Positions 58,127-64,000 of a stretch of DNA of 64,000 nucleotides are shown here, in pieces. Below the pieces are notes generated by a model. That model worked only from the letters and a program-made list of their open reading frames with translations, did no database searches and was not told where the DNA came from. The DNA lies in contig NHZP01000020.1 of assembly GCA_003313425.1 (NCBI GenBank), positions 992,001 through 1,056,000 of the forward strand. Direction: 5' to 3'. Within the stretch, counting starts at the first letter, position 1. Every line of letters begins with the position of its first letter. Made by a program: the position numbers and the translations under genes. The DNA is from Pseudopyrenochaeta lycopersici (lineage: Eukaryota; Ascomycota; Dothideomycetes; Pleosporales; Pseudopyrenochaetaceae).

Positions 58127-59188
58127 TATATTAGTAAGATTGCGCTCTTTGTTGTATGTTGCGATGAATACTTTACGTCGTGCACCCTAGAAAACACTTA
58201 CCATATCCTAACAACGACCGGAAGAATAGGTGCACCGGCGGACCAATTGCTTTGTAGCCTCTTACCTCAAAGTGGATGGATCCAAACCTTAACTACGAAC
58301 TTCGGCAATTTTTAAGCGAGTAAGAAAGCAGGTAGGCGCCATATGTCAGTATTGGCGTACACCAAAGTAAAACCCGCTCTATCTGATTAGTGAACAACCC
58401 AGTTTAGTTGAATCTTTTAAATGTGTCATCCATTGCCATTGATCGATATTTTGTAAGCCACAAACGGTCCGATTTATAAACCCAGTCTCGAAGCTTGTGT
58501 TCGTCGGTCCAAATCATCATTAAATGAATATCGACCAACGCTTCCCAATGATAACCAAAACTTTTAGCATGTGATCACCATCAAACGCTATGACAGCTGC
58601 CGTAGAGAGGTTGCAAGCCATATATTCGTTTTAGTCATCATACAGAATTCTTTGTTCAACACGAATATCGAAACAGTCGCTATGGTCATGATTTAAAGCG
58701 GCTGGGTTATTTCTCCTTTGTAGACTGATCAAAGAATCCCCTCATCCAAAGCTATGATGATATGATTAACAAGCGCAAACTACTGACAATTTTCCTAGTT
58801 TTGTTTTCTATAAATTGACCGCTTGAAAAGCTGCGATCGTTTCTGCTTCTGCCGAACTTATGTTCAACACCCCCTTCACCTTTAGGTCGCCATTGGTGCA
58901 GTGGGGAATAGAACACGTGGAGTAGGAAACAAAATACTGGTTCCATAATCTCTAGTATTGATAGTGCATTTAGGGCTGCTTCGGTATTATACTCCTAGCC
59001 CTATCGAAGAAGAAAGCAGTGCCCATTGACAGAAAAGATACTCTTAATTACTATTTCTGGCGTTCTCAATTGATATCTACCATTGCTCATTGATGTGCAT
59101 GCGAAGGGTGTGAAATTGAACATAGTAATATTGGGGTGTTCTACAAGGATATCTTTCGAGATTCTTGCAATGTTCGAAGCAATTGCTA
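58127..59188 (-). pseudogene. Possible relic of an unrecognised minus-strand gene
   Basis: Short protein-like stretches occur in different minus-strand frames. At about 58390-58530 one reads WEALVDIHLMMIWTDEHKLR, DWVYKSDRLWLTKYR. Near 58640-58700 another reads DHDHSDCFDIRVEQRILYDD, followed by NEYMACNLSTAAVIAFDGDH. At 59000-59186 a third reads IARISKDILVEHPNITMFNF, TPFACTSMSNGRYQLRTPEI. They could be pieces of one gene broken by indels. The long-inverted-repeat element is inserted at the upstream end. No family is recognised. Confidence 0.3.
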
Positions 59189-59609
59189 ACGTGCCCCACC
59201 ACCTGAGGAACGCTACCACCTGAGGCACGCGCTAAAAGAAAACTACACCCCCTCTAACTTTCTAAATACTATAGCTATTAATATAAAACTTTAATATATA
59301 ACTTTACTATATATAAGCTAAAAATAACATTAAAAATTACAAGATTTAAGTATATAATTATAAAGTTATTTAACTTTTAAATTTTAGCTTAAGAAAACTA
59401 TTTACTGTAATATCTTTATAAGTATTAATAATATAAGTATAAAATTAAAATAATATATTTATTATATACTATATAGAATATTATAAAATTTAAAGTTTTA
59501 ATAATATAAGCTTATAAAGTTATAGTACTTTAAAATAGCTAATTATAATTATATTTTATACTTAATAAAATAAAAGTATATAATTTAAAAATTAAAGTTA
59601 AAAGCATTA

Positions 59610-59854
59610 TGTGGAGGAAAAAGGGAGAGCTTGGCAACAGTTACCCAGGTGATCTATGAGATGGACCACTGTTTTGTCTAGGAGGCTTTGAGAGCCAGCT
59701 ATATAAAGGAGAGCTGAGCACGGCCTATTACAGGGGCCATTGTACGGTAGGAGCGTGAGCAGCGTGTACGCGTGCGCGAGCGCGCACGTGATCGCGCACG
59801 TGAGCGCGCACGTGAGCCTACCGTACCCCAGGTCACAGCGCGTTGTTTGCAACA
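59610..59854. mobile_element. Solo LTR (245 bp) nested in the left arm
   Basis: Starts TGTGGAGG, ends GCAACA, flanked by CATTA (59605-59609 and 59855-59859). The uninterrupted right arm carries the empty site aaaagcattaaaaag in inverse. It is GC-rich and unmutated, so it arrived after the surrounding AT-rich arm had formed. It contains three CACGTG palindromes exactly 12 bp apart (59785, 59797, 59809). Confidence 0.92.
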
Positions 59855-59980
59855 CATTAAAAAGTAATTATATATATTAAAGTTATAAATATATATAAGT
59901 ATAAAATAATAATACAAGTTCTAACTCTATTTATATATACTTTATATAATTATTTTAAAAAGTTCTTTATATTTATAATA

Positions 59981-61826
59981 ACGTGAGCGGCAAGCGAAAC
60001 GCCTAGGTAAGCGAAACGCCCACCCCACTAAGCTTTACAACTTTGCACGTTAACAACTTAATGCTATAAAAAGCTACTACAGCTTATAGTAGCTTAAATT
60101 AATCCTCTACTTCTACTATATCTTTCTTATACGTGCGCTTATTATATCCTGCTTCTCTACAAGTTTTATAGCGTTAGATACCCCTTATATAAGCACCTGT
60201 TTAAGCCCTCTCTATACGCCTCTCTACCTTAAGTTAGGTATTAACGTCCCTCTAAGTAATTAAGTCCTCTCCCTCCTCCTTTAATAGGGTCCCTCCCTGC
60301 TAGATCCGCTTTTTCTTATACTTTTTCTGCTTAGAAGCAGCTCTATTTACCTACTTAAGACTAGCTACTCTAGCTTCTAGCAACGTGTATAAGTATACCT
60401 TTAATATTAATCTCTTTTTAACTTATAATACTATCTTAATAATAGAATTAGGAGAGAAACTCTTATAGTTACGAATCCTCTTTATAATTAGTGTTATTTA
60501 AGCCTTTATCTCCTAGGCGTTGCTAGGTGTTTTAGGGTGCTAGGGGGTAGGCCCTAGTAAAGGTAGTATTAGCGTACAAGGCTTTACCTTAAGCTTTAAT
60601 AGCACTACCTCTAGGCTGTGTAAGACTAGGCTAGTTACTTAGAAGCTAGATAGAATATCCTGCTATAAGAATAAAGTCTTAAATACCTCCTTAAAGGAAG
60701 CTAGGAATACTTTTTTATTAATATAAGTAATATAACTGTCTGCTAAGACCCTAATCTCTTACTAGTATGCCTGCTTTAATAGCGCAAAGCAGCCTATATT
60801 AAGCAGCTGCAGGATATAAGATAAATAGGAAGGCATATAGAGAGTAATTATCTTATTCTCCTTACATAGATCCTAGAAGGTAAGTAAATTATAGCTATTA
60901 TAGCTATTAATTACTAGTAGCTAGTAACTGCCTACTGTCTAGGCTACTATATACTAGATAAAGTGCTGTAGCTAGGCTAGACTAAGTTTATTATTAGTCT
61001 AGCTGTTCTTACTAAGGCCTATACGCTAGCCCTTAGATAGATTAGGTAACTAGGACTTATTATAGTTCTTAGCTTTAAAGATAATAAAGGGTAGAATTGT
61101 CTAGCCTATAGCGTTAATACTAGTAATTAACGTTACCTACTCGTAGTTACTAGGTTATATCCCTAGTAGTTAAGTACGTCTCTTAGATACAGTTACTACC
61201 TTAACGGACCCTCCTACGCCTATAGTAAAGCTAGTCTCGTTAAAGTTATAGGTATCTTTATCTAGGACGCTGTACTTAGCTTTAATATTACGTACAAAGT
61301 TAAACTAAGGGCTAATAATAGCTAGATTGCTGTATAGGACTCTCTAGTAGTCGCGTAGCCTACTTAGTTAGGATTTAATCTTAGGCTTATAAGAGATAAA
61401 GTTTCTAGCCTATTTTTCTCCTACCTAGCTACTACTACAAGCAGCTAGCAACTAATTTACTATCTTATAGAGATAAGACAGTGTAGGGGCAAATTCTCGC
61501 GCGTCTAGCTTCCTTATATATTAGATAATCGCGTCTTCCTTATGCATGTTAAGCTTTAATAAGTTAGGTTAGCTGTCGCGTTATAAAAGCTTTCTAGCGC
61601 GTTAGTTGCAGAGAGTCCTTCTAGGAACGTTGTAGACTACTACAGCTTATTAATTACTTAATATCGCGTCTTTTTTTATTGCTTAGATAGCTAAGATAAT
61701 TCTATTCTTATAAGGGAGTAATTTAATATTAAGTTATTAAGATATTGCAGTTAAAGGTAGAAGGAGGTGTGGTCTTGGCAAGAGTGGGCGTTTTGCTTAC
61801 CTGGGCGTTTCGCTTGCCGCTCACGT
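59981..61826 (-). mobile_element. Fot1/pogo-type DNA transposon, RIP-dead
   Basis: 1846 bp between TA dinucleotides (59979-59980 and 61827-61828). Inverted ends ACGTGAGCGGCAAGCGAAAC are followed by GCC and a repeated taagcgaaacgcccac motif. On the minus strand near the right end (about 61480-61680) the text VYNVPRRTL, then HKEDAII, YIRKLDAREFAPTLSYLY matches the N-terminal helix-turn-helix/CENPB part of Fot1-like transposases. Size and ends also fit Fot1. All frames are full of stops. Confidence 0.88.
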
Positions 61827-62643
61827 TATCTTATTTAAATTATATAATATTATACTATAATTAACTTTTAAATATTATAGCTATATAAGGTGTATATATA
61901 TATTAACTTTTTTAAGTATATATAGATAATTACTATTACTTATAAGGTAATAGAAAAAAAACTATAAAAAAGAGAGCTTTTTAAAATTTAAAGCTAAATA
62001 TTATACTAAACATTCCTTAATTTAATATATATATTCTATAAAGATATATTTATAATATATATACTTAAAATTTAAGTTTAATATGTAATTTTATTATAAT
62101 ATTATAAAATTTTCTACTTTTTACAATTTTCTTTTATAAAGATATATAATTATAGTTAGAACTTGTATTATTATTTTATACTTATATATATTTATAACTT
62201 TAATATATATAATTACTTTTTAATGCTTTTAACTTTAATTTTTAAATTATATACTTTTATTTTATTAAGTATAAAATATAATTATAATTAGCTATTTTAA
62301 AGTACTATAACTTTATAAGCTTATATTATTAAAACTTTAAATTTTATAATATTCTATATAGTATATAATAAATATATTATTTTAATTTTATACTTATATT
62401 ATTAATACTTATAAAGATATTACAGTAAATAGTTTTCTTAAGCTAAAATTTAAAAGTTAAATAACTTTATAATTATATACTTAAATCTTGTAATTTTTAA
62501 TGTTATTTTTAGCTTATATATAGTAAAGTTATATATTAAAGTTTTATATTAATAGCTATAGTATTTAGAAAGTTAGAGGGGGTGTAGTTTTCTTTTAGCG
62601 CGTGCCTCAGGTGGTAGCGTTCCTCAGGTGGTGGGGCACGTTA

Positions 62644-62964
62644 CCGAAGGGGAGGATGAAAGTCTATATCATTTCTTATATCAAGAGGAGGAGATGTTGG
62701 GCTGATAAGTAAAATCGAGTGCTCTCTTGTCATAGGTTCAGAACGAATGTAGAAAATTCGAACTCTGTAGGGCGCACACAGGAAAAGAGCTTGAAGTTTC
62801 CAGGAAGAAACCTTAAAGGAAAGTCGCACTAGCGTCAAACACAGCATATTTTATATCATTACCAAGTATTAAGTCTATTATATATGACATTTCAAAATAA
62901 TGCTTTATGAAGCCGGTGAAAATGATCCCTCGTCCGCAGCCCCTTTAAATCAATGGGTTGACCA
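62644..62964. other. Intergenic, 3' side of the SDR gene
   Basis: Normal-composition DNA between the DNA element and the SDR gene. A 68-codon minus-strand open frame (62641-62847) ends at the element border and shows no family features. Confidence 0.35.
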
Positions 62965-63918
62965 TCAAAGATGTGCTATCGTATTCCCTTCTTTTGCACC
63001 ATCGAGAGTTGTACGAGTGAGCTCCTTCTCCGTCCAGACCCAGAGCTTTTCAGCTAGCTCGTGATTATCAGCTACCTTATTTGCTCCGAGTTTCTTCTTC
63101 AGAGGCTTATAGTAAGCACCGCTCTCTATCTCTTTAGCGTTACCAGCTGACGCCCATATTTGACCGAGTGCGCCAGTCTGCACATCAGCGAAGAACAGTC
63201 TTATTCCAATGTTGATTAACCATGACAAGTGAGCGTAATTTCTCTCAGTGTTGGCCGAAATTCCGGTTTTGACAATTCCAGGATGGATGGCTACGCATTT
63301 GATGGATGGATAACAGGTTGCCAAAGATTTGATGAAGTAAAGATTTGCTAATTTCGACTGTCCATAGCGAGCTCTTCCTGACAGGTCGGCTAATGGCGTT
63401 TTCAGCTGGGAAAAGAGGATTCCTTCCTTGGGGGCAAATTGAAAGGCATCGGAGCTAAGCTGGACTATCCGAACATCGCTTTTAGGGAGCTTAGATGTCT
63501 TTTCAAGTAGAGGCAGAAGGAGTTTGGTAAGTAGAGCGGGGCCAACGTGATTTGAACCAAACTGCATCTCGTAGCCATCCTCGGTGAGCCCAGGATCCAC
63601 CCCCATAAGTCCGGCATTGTTGAGAAGTATGTCAAGACGACTGCATTGTTGAATCACCAAAGCTGCGGCCTTCTTGATAGAGGCAAATGATGAAAGGTCA
63701 ATTTCGAGAAAAGTAATATTCGTTCCAGGCACTGCCGCCTGGATTTCCTGAATTGCAGCTTCAGCTCTGGATCGACTACGAGCCCCCATAAGGATTTGGT
63801 GTGGTTTATGCTTCGCAAACTGGAGGATCGACTCCTTCCCAAGGCCGCTATTGCCGCCCGTGACGAGAATGACCTTCTCGGATAAGTCGGGGATATCTCG
63901 GTCCGGTGAGAAGGCCAT
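62965..63918 (-). CDS. Short-chain dehydrogenase/reductase, retinol dehydrogenase-like
   Basis: 317 residues, single exon, starting at the ATG at 63918. The classical SDR order is present: TGGNSGLGK (20-28) for NAD(P) binding, DIDL-like EIDLSS (72-77), NNAG (100-103), catalytic Ser near QLSSDA (153-158), YGQSK (185-189) with the catalytic Tyr and Lys, and HPGIVKT for the cofactor loop. Length and motifs fit the retinol dehydrogenase/WW-oxidoreductase-like group common in fungi, which reduce or oxidise varied carbonyl and hydroxyl substrates. The substrate is unknown. It stands apart from the peptide cluster, about 10 kb beyond the regulator with dead transposons between. Confidence 0.92.
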   Translation of the reverse strand: MAFSPDRDIPDLSEKVILVTGGNSGLGKESILQFAKHKPHQILMGARSRSRAEAAIQEIQAAVPGTNITFLEIDLSSFASIKKAAALVIQQCSRLDILLNNAGLMGVDPGLTEDGYEMQFGSNHVGPALLTKLLLPLLEKTSKLPKSDVRIVQLSSDAFQFAPKEGILFSQLKTPLADLSGRARYGQSKLANLYFIKSLATCYPSIKCVAIHPGIVKTGISANTERNYAHLSWLINIGIRLFFADVQTGALGQIWASAGNAKEIESGAYYKPLKKKLGANKVADNHELAEKLWVWTEKELTRTTLDGAKEGNTIAHL

Positions 63919-64000
63919 AATGTGGATGGAGGCAAAATCTTGGGTATGAAAAATACCCTGACTTTTGTGGTAAATGTAGTTGTCAATAATCTGTTTTTGG
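63919..64000. promoter_or_regulatory. Upstream region of the SDR gene
   Basis: Only 82 bp remain in the window. No specific site is recognised. Confidence 0.3.

Larger units (their letters stand above)
59189..62641. mobile_element. Long-inverted-repeat DNA element with two nested insertions
   Basis: Ends ACGTGCCCCACC... and its exact inverse, flanked by TA (59187-59188 and 62642-62643). The arms 59189-59604 and 62226-62641 appear identical in inverse orientation over about 416 bp. The match resumes after the solo LTR for roughly 70 bp more. Without the two inserts the element is about 1.35 kb and has no coding capacity visible. The TA duplication points to a Tc1/mariner-type transposase acting in trans. 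The arms are AT-rich and TpA-rich except for the outermost 60 bp. Confidence 0.9.

Noticed and set aside
62641..62847. Joining the frame at the right of the long-inverted-repeat element with 59001-59186
   Set aside because: After removal of the element and one TA the joined frame meets a stop at once, and the alternative frame is closed just upstream. No gene across the insertion could be supported.

Overview
The window comes from a filamentous ascomycete (Pezizomycotina). Genes carry short GT-AG introns of about 49-72 bp. The protein families are fungal: UstYa/DUF3328, HET, LysM, F-box, and a bZIP-ankyrin (bANK) regulator. Long tracts are saturated with TpA and poor in CpA/TpG, the mark of repeat-induced point mutation (RIP). 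The species cannot be named from the sequence.

Layout. 1-20.3 kb is a RIP-degraded transposon nest: a Ty3/Gypsy remnant, an unclassified repeat family in two copies, and one complete LTR retrotransposon (7890-14942) with matching LTRs and a 5-bp target duplication. 20.6-22.1 kb holds an intact membrane-anchored lysozyme/SLT-like gene, next to a dead HET gene. 23.2-31.7 kb is a second nest with a minus-strand Gypsy element inside the remains of another. 32.6-36 kb is a small gene island: a LysM gene with one stop, an F-box gene and a gene relic. 36-37.5 kb is AT-rich.

37.5-48.6 kb is the most interesting part. It is a compact putative RiPP (ribosomal peptide) gene cluster. It holds a sugar-transporter-like MFS protein, four UstYa-type oxidases, a DOMON-cytochrome b561 protein, and a secreted precursor (44723-45481) made of 16 near-identical units QKKIDAVDVEKR, each ending in a Kex2 site. 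About 3 kb further on, at 51.6-52.6 kb, a bZIP basic region plus ankyrin-repeat gene was found by joining three exons. It resembles TOXE-type (bANK) pathway regulators. My model is that the precursor is secreted, cut by Kex2, modified in the Golgi lumen by the UstYa enzymes with electrons perhaps supplied by the b561 protein, and exported by the MFS protein. Unlike known UstYa-made cyclic peptides, the repeated core has no Tyr, Phe or Trp.

53.5-62.6 kb is a third repeat region: a RIP-dead hAT element, a 400-bp MITE, a decayed enoyl-reductase-like gene, and a 3.45-kb element with very long inverted repeats. That element itself contains a solo LTR and a dead Fot1/pogo transposon, each with its own target duplication. 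The window ends with an intact short-chain dehydrogenase gene on the minus strand.
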